From Bilabrum cf. latius (Eukaryota; Bigyra: Bicosoecida; Bigyra; Bicosoecida), in the NCBI GenBank assembly GCA_965178125.1, contig OZ237747.1, positions 992,001-1,056,000 of the forward strand: DNA of 64,000 nucleotides. Direction: 5' to 3'. The notes below the pieces were generated by a model. It saw only the letters and a program-made list of their open reading frames with translations, was not told the DNA's origin and did not search any database. Shown here piece after piece: positions 1-10,131 of this stretch (positions within the stretch are counted from its first letter, which is position 1; every line of letters begins with the position of its first letter). A program made the translations under genes and the position numbers.

Positions 1-727
1 CTTTCATAAAAATCGTAGTCCTCTGGCACTCGTTGGGCCGGGACGAAAGGTGCTGCTGCCGTTTCAAGAGACCATCGAAGTAGACTACTGCGGAGACAAC
101 TGCTTTGGTGCAACACCCACGAGCAGCTGCTTTGCCTATGCAGCACGCTTGTTGAAAGTGTGCAGAGCGGTGATGCGGACTGCCGTAACACCTGCCGACT
201 TGAAGCAGCCACATCTCGCATCCATGAGAACGAGAAGGTTCAACAAATTCATCTGACACTATGAATGTACACGCCACTTTCCCAATGCACGCGACTGGAT
301 GGCCCTATTCTCTTAGCTTGCACGCGCCGGTCCTGGCCGACCTGCCGTGCGCCCCATCTGTCCACCCGCCTGTTGGCCCTCTGCGCGCTGCTGGCCGTGC
401 AGCCCGCTGCCACTCGCGTCTCCCTCGTGCCTTGCACCTGGAGCCCCCATCCACCCGTTGTGTTCTCCCTGTTGACACCGCACTATCGTCGCCTGTGCCG
501 GTGTCCCCTCTGTTCTTCTCCACTTCCTGTCCTCCTGCGCCCACCTCATCTTCCAGCTCACCTCTGCTCCCCGTCGCTTCAATCCTGATGTCCGAGTACA
601 TATAACAGATAGCAGCCACAACAATCCATGGGCACCCAGCAGTCTGCTGGATGATAGCAGCCACAACGATCGTTCCCGGGATGATTGTGACGCGAGCGTT
701 GTAGGCGCGTCATCTGCACAACCGGAA
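1..727. other. No recognisable gene
   Basis: Several short overlapping frames exist on both strands, but none has a recognisable domain, a signal peptide, or continuity when TAG is read as sense. The composition is Pro/Ser/Cys-rich in every frame, which is typical of GC-skewed non-coding DNA here. Confidence 0.5.
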
Positions 728-923
728 CCTGTCCACAACAGGACCACTACCCCCAGTCGATCAAATGAACAAGCCACCTGTCAACAACAGGGCCTCTACC
801 CCCAGTCGATCAAATGAACAAGCCACCTGCCAACAATAGGACCACTACCCCCAGTCAATCAAACGAACAAGCGACCTGCCAACAACAGGACCACTACCCC
901 CAGTCGATCAAATGAACAAGCCA
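728..923. repeat. 49-bp minisatellite, four copies
   Basis: Four head-to-tail units of 49 bp, each beginning CCTGYC and containing CCCCCAGTCGATCAAATGAA with a few substitutions. The period is not a multiple of three, so it is not an obvious peptide repeat. Confidence 0.85.
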
Positions 924-1140
924 ACGAGGAACAGCACGGCCACAGCATGCCGTGCAAGACAGAGGAGAACGTTGTCGCACACGCATCATCACCAAATTAG
1001 ATGCTCTCCCAAGCCCCTCATTCGTACCCAGTATTGCCCGCTGTATCCCTCAGTGTAGCCACTCCGAAACATACTGGTCTTGCCACCAAACTCGTTTTGC
1101 AGCATACACACTCACCGCAAGCAACGTCGTGTAATGCAAG

Positions 1141-1288
1141 GTAAGACCGGAACTGTAGAAACTGGGATTGATTTGCGTGAAGGCCGACTCATCTTCCCGA
1201 GGGTACGCCGAAGATACTGATCTCGGCAGTGCTCAAGAAGACACGTACTACAATGTAGTGTAGTTCTGAGTCAGCTTGCAAAAGTTTT
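1141..1288 (+). repeat. Dispersed repeat R1, copy a (148 bp)
   Basis: A 148-bp block starting GTAAGACCGGAACTG and ending CAAAAGTTTT recurs, essentially identical, at 7156-7303 in the same orientation. No coding content. The flanks 924-1140 and 1289-1603 show no gene that I can support. Confidence 0.9.
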
Positions 1289-1603
1289 AAAAGTTTTCGA
1301 GAGGCCTATCGGCTGGCTCCAAGGGCAATCGGGATGTGTTCGTCTCAGGTTGATCCCTATAAGGAAAAAGTAAACATAACCCATGTCAAACGCACGCTGG
1401 TATATGCACTTATTGCATAGTTGCTGCCAAAGGTCTGCTGCGAGTGCATTTCACCCGGCGCTGCTTCATAACGCACACGGCACGTCAAGGCACAACACTG
1501 CGCAACTCGACTTATGCTTGTATTGCATCCCAAAAACCATAGCAAGGCCGCTAGTGAATCGTAAATCAAGATTATTATTAACATTGTGTCGCAAACGGGG
1601 CCT

Positions 1604-4600
1604 GCCACTGGCCACCTTGCTGCTGTGGGCAGCTTGGCGAGCCTGGGTGGGTTGCTGCGCGTCGTCCATTTGACGTCCGCTTGCCTTTGTCTGTGATGGC
1701 GCCTTGATGCGCCTGCCACTGGCCGCCTTTGCTGCTGTGGGCAGCTTGGCGAGCCTGGGTGGGTTGCTGCGCGTTGTCCATTTGACGTCCGCTTGCTTTT
1801 GTCTGTGATGGCGCCTTGATGCGCCTGCCGCTGGCCGCCTTGCTGCTGTGGGCAGCTTGGCGAGCCTGGGTGGGTTGCTGCGCGTCGTCCATTTGACGTC
1901 CGCTTGTTTCTTCTTTGATGGCGCCTTGATGCGCCTGCCACTGGCCGCCTTTGCTGCTGTGGGCAGCTTGGCGAGCCTGGGTGGGTTGCTGCGCGTCGTC
2001 CATTTGACGTCCGCTTGCCTTTGTCTGTGATGGCGCCTTGATGCGCCTGCCACTGGCCACCTTGCTGCTGTGGGCAGCTTGGCGAGCCTGGGTGGGTTGC
2101 TGCGCGTCGTCCATTTGACGTCCGCTTGCCTTTGTCTGTGATGGCGCCTTGATGCGCCTGCCACTGGCCGCCTTGCTGCTGTGGGCAGCTTGGCGAGCCT
2201 GGGTGGGTTGCTGCGCGTCGTCCACTTGACGTCCGCTTGCCTTTGTCTGTGATGGCGCCTGACTGCGCCTGCCACTGGCCACCTTTGCTGCTGTGGGCAG
2301 CTTGGCGAGCCTGGGTGGGTTGCTGCGCGTCGTCCATTTGACGTCCGCTTGCCTTTGTCTGTGATGGCGCCTTGATGCGCCTGCCACTGGCCGCCTTTGC
2401 TGCTGTGGGCAGCTTGGCGAGCCTGGGTGGGTTGCTGCGCGTCGTCCATTTGACGTCCGCTTGCCTTTGTCTATGATGGCGCCTTGATGCGCCTGCCACT
2501 GGCCGCCTTTGCTGCTGTGGGCAGCTTGGCGAGCCTGGGTGGGTTGCTGCGCGTTGTCCATTTGGCGTCCGCTTGCCTTTGTCTGTGATGGCGCCTTGAT
2601 GCGCCTGCCGCTGGCCGCCTTGCTGCTGTGGGCAGCTTGGCGAGCCTGGGTGGGTTGCTGCGCGTCGTCCATTTGACGTCCGCTTGCCTTTGTCTGTGAT
2701 GGCGCCTTGATGCGCCTGCCACTGGCCGCCTTTGCTGCTGTGGGCAGCTTGGCGAGCCTGGGTGGGTTGCTGCGCGTCGTCCATTTGACGTCCGCTTGCC
2801 TTAGTTTGGGATGGCGCCTGACTGCGCCTGCCACTGGACGCCTTTGCTGCTGTGCGCAGCTTGGCGAGCCTGGGTGGGTTGCTGCGCGTCGTCCATTTGA
2901 CGTCCGCTTGCCTTTGTCAATGATGGCGCCTTGATGCGCCTGCCATTGGCCGCCTTTGCTGCTGTGGGCAGCTTGGCGAGCCTGGGTGGGTTGCTGCGCG
3001 TCGTCCATTTGGCGTCCGCTTGCCTTTGTCTATGATGGCGCCTTGATGCGCCTGCCACTGGCCGCCTTTGCTGCTGTGGGCAGCTTGGCGAGCCTGGGTG
3101 GGTTGCTGCGCGTCGTCCATTTGACGTCCGCTTGCCTTTGTCTGTGATGGCGCCTTGAAGCGTCTGCCATTGGCCACCTTGCTGCTGTGCGCAGCTTGGC
3201 GAGTCTGGGTGGGTTGCTGCGCGTCGTCCATTTGACGTCCGCTTGCCTTTGTCTGTGATGGCGCCTGACTGCGCCTGCCACTGGCCACCTTTGCTGCTGT
3301 GGGCAGCTTGGCGAGCCTGGGTGGGTTGCTGCGCATCGTCCATTTGACGTCCGCTTGCCTTTGTCTGTGATGGCGCCTGAATGCGCCTGCCACTGGACGC
3401 CTTTGCTGCTGTGGGCAGCTTGGCGAGCCTGGGTGGGTTGCTGCGCGTCGTCCATTTGACGTCCGCTTGCCTTTGTCTGTGATGGCGCCTGACTGCGCCT
3501 GCCACAGACCGCCTTTGCTGCTGTGCGCAGCTTGGCGAGCCTGGGTGGGTTGCTGCGCGTCGTCCATTTGACGTCCGCTTGCCTTTGTCTGTGATGGCGC
3601 CTTGAAGCGTCTGCCATTGGCCACCTTTGCTGCTGTGCGCAGCTTGGCGAGCCTGGGTGGGTTGCTGCGCGTCGTCCATATGACGTCCGCTTGCCTTTGT
3701 CTGTGATGGCGCCTGACTGCGCCTGCCACTGGCCACCTTTGCTGCTGTGGGCAGCTTGGCGAGCCTGGGTGGGTTGCTGCGCATCGTCCATTTGACGTCC
3801 GCTTGCCTTTGTCTGTGATGGCGCCTGAATGCGCCTGCCACTGGACGCCTTCGCTGCTGTGCGCAGCTTGGCGAGCCTGGGTGGGTTGCTGCGCGTCGTC
3901 CATTTGACGTCCGCTTGCCTTTGTCTGTGATGGCGCCTGACTGCGCCTGCCACTGGCCGCCTTTGCTGCTGTGCGCAGCTTGGCGAGCCTGGGTGGGTTG
4001 CTGCGCGTCGTCCATTTGACGTCCGCTTGCCTTTGTCTGTGATGGCGCCTTGATGCGCCTGCCACTGGACGCCTTCGCTGCTGTGCGCAGCTTGGCGAGC
4101 CTGGGTGGGTTGCTGCGCATCGTCCATTTGACGTCCGCTTGCCTTTGTCTGTGATGGCGCCTTGATGCGCCTGCCACTGGCCACCTTGCTGCTGTGGGCA
4201 GCTTGGCGAGCCTGGGTGGGTTGCTGCGCGTCGTCCATTTGACGTCCGCTTGCCTTTGTCTGTGATGGCGCCTTGATGCGCCTGCCACTGGCCGCCTTTG
4301 CTGCTGTGGGCAGCTTGGCGAGCCTGGGTGGGTTGCTGCGCGTCGTCCATTTGACGTCCGCTTGCCTTTGTCTGTGATGGCGCCTTGATGCGCCTGCCAC
4401 TGGCCACCTTTGCTGCTGTGGGCAGCTTGGCGAGCCTGGGTGGGTTGCTGCGCGTCGTCCATTTGACGTCCGCTTGCTTTTGTCTGTGATGGCGCCTTGA
4501 TGCGCCTGCCACTGGCCGCCTTTGCTGCTGTGGGCAGCTTGGCGAGCCTGGGTGGGTTGCTGCGCGTCGTCCATTTGACGTCCGCTTGCCTTTGTCTGTG

Positions 4601-4688
4601 ATGGCGCCTGAATGCGCCTGCCACTGGCCGCCTTTGCTGCTGTGGGCAGCTTGGCGAGCCTGGGTGGGTTGCTGCGAGTCGTCCATTG
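1604..4688. repeat. 112-bp satellite array, about 27 copies
   Basis: Head-to-tail units of about 112 bp (110-112 with small indels), each containing GTGGGTTGCTGCGCGTCGTC. On the minus strand all three frames are free of stops across most of the array. Because 112 = 1 mod 3, translation cycles through the frames and yields a Gln/Arg-rich polypeptide of about 112-residue super-period. Variants differ mainly at CCTTG/CCTTTG and at CTTGATGC/CTGACTGC/CTGAATGC. Open frames over so many units might reflect selection or simply the absence of stop triplets in one parent unit; I favour a non-coding satellite. Possible roles are centromeric or heterochromatic DNA, but nothing in the sequence proves this. 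Confidence 0.9.
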
Positions 4689-4734
4689 GATAACTTAAGG
4701 TTGTGTTACGATGCTCAACCGCGACATCACTAGC

Positions 4735-5069
4735 CGCCAAGGAGGAGATGACCACCCCCAAGGCAGCCTGTGTGAGCAATTGCACCATATGCACCATGAA
4801 ACAGCTCGACCAGAAGGTCTTGTCATAGCGACAGCACTAGCTGCCAAGGAGGCGATGACCACCCCCAAGGCAGCCTGTGTGAGCAATTGCACCATATGCA
4901 CCATGAAACAGCTCGACCAGGATGTCTTGTCATAGCGACAGCACTAGCTGCCAAGGAGGAGATGACCATCCCCAATGCAGCCTGTGTGAGCAATTGCACC
5001 ATATGCACCATTGAACAGCTCGACCAGAAGGTCTTGTCATAGCGACAGCACTGGCGGCCAAGGAGGAGA
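4735..5069. repeat. 107-bp tandem array, left block (about 3 copies)
   Basis: Units of 107 bp containing GCCAAGGAGGAGATGACC and GTGAGCAATTGCACCATATG. The block begins immediately after the 112-bp satellite and stops abruptly at AAGGAGGAGA (5060-5069), where unrelated sequence starts. The same array resumes at 5887. Confidence 0.9.
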
Positions 5070-5886
5070 ACATCTACTAGCGGCGCGACGACAGCACCCC
5101 CAGCGCGAGGCGCAGAAGGGCCAGGTCACAGGGCAGCCGCGGTAGTAGGAAGCAGCACGAACATCAGCACCGACGTAGCAGCAGCAAGGCGGCAGAGTGC
5201 CTCCGACGTTCGCACTAGAAGGAGAGGTCCGACTAGGTCACGGCGAAGGGGGACTCATACTGCCTGTCAAATCCACGGGACCATCCCTTGATGCTAGAGT
5301 TAGCCTTGGGGGGACCCGGGAGGAGGCTTCGAGGAATTAGTCGTCCGCTGTAAAGCAGGCCACCCAGGAGCGAACTCTCGTAGCCCGTCAGGGAGCCAGA
5401 GCAGAGCACACCGAGAGGGCTATTGTGGAGCAACGTAGCGGCATGAACTCGCAGAGCAGCGCACTGAGGAGCATGCAAGTGCACAGTGGGGACAAACTGT
5501 ATTGGATGCAGCCAGCTACATTCTCAATCTGCACCACGCAGTGTTGTCCGGTGGCGGAGGTGTTGCACGTCTTACGCAAGTATGGCGCGCCTTTCCACTG
5601 GTACCTCGAGCCTGACGCAGCGATCAAGGCTCCACGAGACGGTGGGGACGCCGACTGGCACGAAGGTACCTCAACGCAATCAGCCCTGTTTACTGAGATT
5701 CGCAAGCAGGTTGAGGCAGGATTCATTCGAGTTACATCGACACCAGCAACATCAGATATGCCGAGAGCCTTGCTGGTCCGGAAGTACGCTTGGAAGCTCA
5801 GCCCCGGCGTGGGCATGCAGCGACGCATAGTACCAAGTGAATAGGCCAGGATCGTCGTGGATTTCTCGGGACTACGACCACATGCA
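5070..5886 (+). mobile_element. 817-bp insertion splitting the 107-bp array
   Basis: Unique sequence interrupts an otherwise regular 107-bp array. The decamer AAGGAGGAGA lies at both edges (5060-5069 and 5887-5896), as a target-site duplication would, although it is also part of the host repeat unit and could arise by recombination. No terminal inverted repeats are evident. The insert carries an open plus-strand frame that resembles the N-terminal part of a reverse-transcriptase domain, so I infer a truncated retroelement. An alternative is a captured genomic filler fragment. Confidence 0.5.
5425..5885 (+). pseudogene. Reverse-transcriptase-like fragment
   Basis: The frame is open from about 5360 through the insert and runs into the 107-bp array when the TAG at 5842-5844 is read as Gln. 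Its C-terminal part has EIRKQVEAGFIR, then RALLVRK, then RIVVDFSGLRP. This order resembles the start of Ty3/Gypsy-type RT domains: a helix leading to 'aGfI.pS', then 'lVkK', then 'R.cvDyr.LN'. The catalytic YxDD region is absent because the insert ends there. The N-terminal part is not recognised. The match is by eye only and rests on about 60 residues, so a retroelement remnant is a hypothesis rather than a firm call. Confidence 0.4.
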
Positions 5887-6470
5887 AAGGAGGAGATGAC
5901 CACCCCCAAGGCAGCCTGTGTGAGCAATTGCACCATGTGCACCATGAAACAGCTCGACCAGAAGGTCTTGTCATAGCGACAGCACTAGCCGCCAAGGAGG
6001 AGATGACCACCCCCAAGGCAGCCTGTGTGAGCAATTGCACCATGTGCACCATTGGACAGCTCGACCAGGAGGTCTTGTCATAGCGACAGCACTAGCTGCC
6101 AAGGAGGAGATGACCATCCCCAAGGCAGCCTGTGTGAGCAATTGCACCATGTACACCATTGAACAGCTCGACCAGAAGGTCTTGTCATAGCGACAGCACT
6201 AGCTGCCAAGGAGGAGATGACAACCCCCAAGGCAGCCTGTGTGAGCAATTGCACCATGTACACCATTGAACAGCTCGACCAGGAGGTCTTGTCATAGCGA
6301 CAGCACTAGCTGCCAAGGAGGAGATGACCACCCCCAAGGCAGCCTGTGTGAGCAATTGCACCATGTACACCATTGAACAGCTCGACCAGGAGGTCTTGTC
6401 ATAGTAACAGCACTAGCTGCCAAGGAGGAGATGCCCATCCCCAAGGCAGCCTGTGTGAGCAATTGCACCA
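5887..6470. repeat. 107-bp tandem array, right block (about 5 copies)
   Basis: Continuation of the 107-bp array after the insertion. Unit-to-unit identity is high. Copies degrade after about 6470, with recognisable but diverged fragments (GCACCATATGCACCATTTG) up to about 6700. Confidence 0.9.
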
Positions 6471-6978
6471 TTTGCAGGGACGCAGCTCGACAACAGAGTT
6501 TTGTAAGTTCCGGATGAACAGCACTAGCAACGACAGGACAAAATGAGCAGCACCATATGCACCATTTGTAAGCTAGACTGGGAGGTCCTGTCGAATGGAT
6601 AGCACTAACAACGACGAAAGCGATGATCACTCCCGCAGCAACCTGTGTACTTGAATGCATCTTAGGCACCAGTATTAAGCTCGGCGAGGATTTCGTATAT
6701 AATTGACATCTCTGGTTGCGATCAACGACTAGGCTCATCGGTGGTACGGTGAATGCTGCAGATCAGCCACCATAACCTGACAGTTCAACACAACAGTCGA
6801 TGCAAGTGGCTCCACGGTGGTCACCACCGACAGATGACTACCACTAGTGGCAAGCAAAGCGGACAGCAGCCATCGTGGCGACTATATCCAAGGAGCGGAT
6901 TAATGTGACCCACAGGTCAGTATGCGTAGGGCGGCAAGCCGCAGTGGCCACAGGTGGCCAAATCTGCGGGTCAGTACG
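6471..6978. other. Degenerate array remnant and unique DNA
   Basis: 6471-6700 holds decayed 107-bp units. 6700-6978 shows no supported gene. Confidence 0.5.
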
Positions 6979-7131
6979 GCGCAGGCTGCACCAGCAGCCG
7001 GGTCCCCTTGTGGCGCCACGGGTGGTCAACCGCCCGAGGAGCCGGGGCCCAGCACGCCCTCGCATTTTCTAGCAACCCTAACCGGAGGTTCTAGAACTGA
7101 TTCGATGTAACGTACAAATCAATGTCAGTTT
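6979..7131 (+). repeat. Dispersed repeat R2, copy a (153 bp)
   Basis: This block starts GCGCAGGCTGCACCAGCAGC and ends AATGTCAGTTT, and recurs at 7859-8011 in direct orientation. It is G+C-rich in its first half. Confidence 0.9.
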
Positions 7132-7155
7132 TTAGCAGGTCTGGGGTTACAATCA

Positions 7156-7303
7156 GTAAGACCGGAACTGTAGAAACTGGGATTGATTTGCGTGAAGGCC
7201 GACTCATCTTCCCGAGGGTACGCCGAAGATACTGATCTCGGCAGTGCTCAAGAAGACACGTACTACAATGTAGTGTAGTTCTGAGTCAGCTTGCAAAAGT
7301 TTT
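7156..7303 (+). repeat. Dispersed repeat R1, copy b (148 bp)
   Basis: Direct copy of 1141-1288, of the same length and with matching ends. Confidence 0.9.
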
Positions 7304-7858
7304 CCCGCCCACCCGCAAAGTGTAGAGGAAGTGCAGAGAGGAGTGTCATGACTCAAGTCCCTGAATGATGGGGCAAAGAGCCCACGCGTACCACAGCAAT
7401 TTGGAGCGCGAGGACAGCCCAGGGCCTGCGATTTGGCGCAACGATAGCGCATATCTTGCAGGGCAGGGATCATGACTCAACACCCAGAGGTACAGGGGTC
7501 GCCACCGGACACCGAAGGGCGGCACCCAGGATCGCGCGTGAGTTTGTCGGCATCCTCAGCCAACAAATCACACCGCGGGACAGTCAGCAGAAGACGGGGT
7601 CGTCATCTCAACGAGAGGGCGGCACCCAGGCATGGATAGTTTTCTTCCGGAACATTTTCGGTCTTTATAGTCCAGGCCATGCAGACACTCTGAGGGATTT
7701 GGATGTAGGGGTCGTCACCTCACTGAGAGGGCGGCACCGAGCTCGGGTGACTTTTCCCAGCCACTGGCTGGGTGTTTAGATCTTCGAGCGCATCTGCTTA
7801 CATTGTATGATTGAATGATACCTCCGGTGGGTAGGCACTTTGCTTACCCGCGTCAGGC
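7304..7858. other. Unique DNA between direct repeats, no supported gene
   Basis: The longest plus frame (7456-7779) has no recognisable domain. A loosely repeated motif GAGAGGGCGGCACC occurs at about 7613 and 7723, with a weaker version near 7517. Nothing else is seen. Confidence 0.5.
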
Positions 7859-8011
7859 GCGCAGGCTGCACCAGCAGCCGGGTCCCCTTGTGGCGCCACG
7901 GGTGGTCAACCGCCCGAGGAGCCGGGGCCCAGCACGCCCTCGCATTTTCTAGCAACCCTAACCGGAGGTTCTAGAACTGATTCGATGTAACGTACAAATC
8001 AATGTCAGTTT
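7859..8011 (+). repeat. Dispersed repeat R2, copy b (153 bp)
   Basis: Direct copy of 6979-7131. It abuts the 3' end of gene B in copy 1 of the large duplication. Confidence 0.9.
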
Positions 8012-8046
8012 ATGCAAGCGCACCTGTTGTTCGGTTCAAGCGGCCC

Positions 8047-9156
8047 TCAGCTGGACCCATTCTTCTCCTTTTTACCACCTTTAGCCTCTCGATTCTGACC
8101 CAGCCGCATCAGCGAGTTCGACACTGCCGCACCCCCCGACCCAGCCTCACCCCTTCCTTCACAAGCACCCTCACTGCCAGTCGCCTGCCCCTCCCACGCC
8201 TCCTACAGCACAGCCACACACCTCCCATGACCCCCCACACGAGCCGCCTCCATTGGACTCAGCAGCCGCACCGCTGCTGCTCCCCATGCACCAGACCCCG
8301 CACGGCCCGCCCGGGTCAGCCCACCCGCCAGCTTGCCCAGCCTCAGCCTCTTCTCCAGCTCCATGGGCCTGCCCTCGCTCGCCGCCCGGAACACCATGCT
8401 TGCGTCCCTGTGGGCCTCATGGGCCCGCCTCCAGCGGATGACTGCATCGGCCCGGCGAGGGTCCAGGCCTTTCACAGGATCCAGCACGGCGTCAGGTGCG
8501 ATCTTGAAGAGCCTCCGCAGGATGTGGCGCGGGTTGTCCTTGATCAGTGCAGCGAGCAAATGCCCGAAGCCACGATCGTCGAAATCCTTGCGACAGATTT
8601 CAGTGTCATCGTCATCCCCAATCCTACGATGCAATCCATAAGATAGACCATTGGACCACGTTTTAGTCCCAGGAAACTTATCCACTGCCTGCCTCCATTG
8701 ATCTTGGCCCCAACGCAGCAGCAAGGCAGCTCCAGAAGGGTTGCCGAAATATCCCGCATCATACCCTGCGACATACCAAGGATTCGAAGGCGTCTTGCGC
8801 TCCCTGAATGATCTCTCCCAATCGATCTTCTGCCACGGATCGTTTCCAGCTCCCGCAAGCAGAAGATGCCAAGCGCACTCCAGGCTGAAGCAGGCCACCG
8901 GTCGCATGCTGAATGCAAGGGCCCATTCCAGCGGCTGCGAGAAGCACCAATAACAAATCCAACACTCATCGTGATTCAATGGAGCACGGATCAAACCTAG
9001 GATATTGGTCGGACGGCAGCCAGTTACAAATGCCTCACGTGTGCAACTGCCGATGGATGTCGAAGCAGCTTGCCGAGCAGCCCAACACTGTCGCATGCCA
9101 CGATGCATTCCAGACATGAGTGTACCTGAGTGCATGGATATCACATTCCACAACAT
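8047..9156 (-). CDS. Gene B, copy 1: unrecognised tandem-duplicated gene
   Basis: 369 aa if the TAG at 8205-8203 is read as Gln; the frame then continues 51 codons to a TGA at 8049-8047. The start is the first ATG after an upstream in-frame TGA. I recognise no family. The central part is Trp/Tyr-rich (WYVAGYDAGY, then WGQDQWRQAVDKFPGT), followed by a basic helical region with HILRRLF and a C-terminal Gly/Ala/Lys-rich tail. Copies 2 and 3 are nearly identical except in a block around 8564-8665, where the protein changes at many positions without a length change, and at a small spot around 8727-8745 (GYFGNPSG versus GYSVLNPCG). The 3' end overlaps nothing; the last codons lie outside the duplicated segment, so each copy ends differently. 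The coding status is supported by reading-frame conservation between copies. Confidence 0.6.
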
Positions 9157-10131
9157 ACGGATGGAGCCAATCTATGCAACGGAAAGCGATCCACTCAGTC
9201 TACAGCGTGATTCTCACTATCAACCTACACACATCGCCATTCGGTGCAGTCAAGCGCGCTTGCACCCGAAGCAAGACGCCACAACCGCTCCACCCAGCCA
9301 GAAGAGCGGCATTCTCGTACAGCTGCTGCTCGGCCACATCGACCTTGCCCGCAGCGATTGCAGAAGCGAACTGAACAGCGGCTTGCTACACCCTCCTGCA
9401 AGAGTGCTACGCGAGTGCCAAAGCAGCCGCTGGTATCATCGACATGGCATGTCAAGCTGATCTCAGACAAGGGGGCAAACTCACGATCGAAGCTCTTGGC
9501 TGAAGGGCGTTCGCATGCCGTGATCTCGCAAGTATTGCTGACCCTGTCCCTCTCTGCGCCTCTGCAGCAAGGACGAATACAGCCTGCATGGAGTCATGGG
9601 GATCAATGATAACGTACGAATCGATCCATCGAAGCTGGAGTCCAAGGTTAGCCCAGCTCTATCTAGTCTGCTCCGCTGAAATCCTCCGATCCTCCGGAGG
9701 GCTTGCAGTGCCCTGCATCTCCGCGTGCAAGGCAGAGCCGCTGAGGAAGCGCACTGGACAGAGAGCTCGGATGAGCCATCAAGTCGTGGGCGTGGCAGAT
9801 ATGAAGGCGATGGGGGAAGACATGTGGACAAAGGGGAGGAGGAAAGGAAGCGCTGGGGTGGTGGCACCCACTGGCAGGGAGAAATCGGGAGACGGGAGGA
9901 CAAGGTGGAGGAGGAAGAAGAAGCACCACTAGCACTGGGGTGGTGGCACCCACTGGCAGGGAGGAATCGGGAGACGGGTGGACAGACGAGGAGAGTAAGC
10001 GTTTCCCCCATCCAGATGCCGTCAACAGAAGGATCGACAGTCACAGGCAAATCGGGCGCGATGCTACAGACGCAGGCGCCAATGGAGCCAGGCGGGGCAC
10101 TTCGAGCATTACGAGCCGTGTGCACCCAAGG
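9157..10131. other. Spacer between genes A and B (copy 1)
   Basis: A minus-strand frame (9481-10125) is open but Pro/Ser-rich and without a domain. Two units of a roughly 80-bp VNTR (GGGGTGGTGGCACCCACTGG) lie at about 9857-9990. The equivalent spacer is present in copy 2. Confidence 0.5.

Noticed and set aside
313-777. Overlapping frames near the window start
   Set aside because: No domain, no UAG-extended continuity, biased composition.
1604-4688. CRISPR array
   Set aside because: Units are contiguous near-identical satellites without unique spacers, in eukaryotic DNA.
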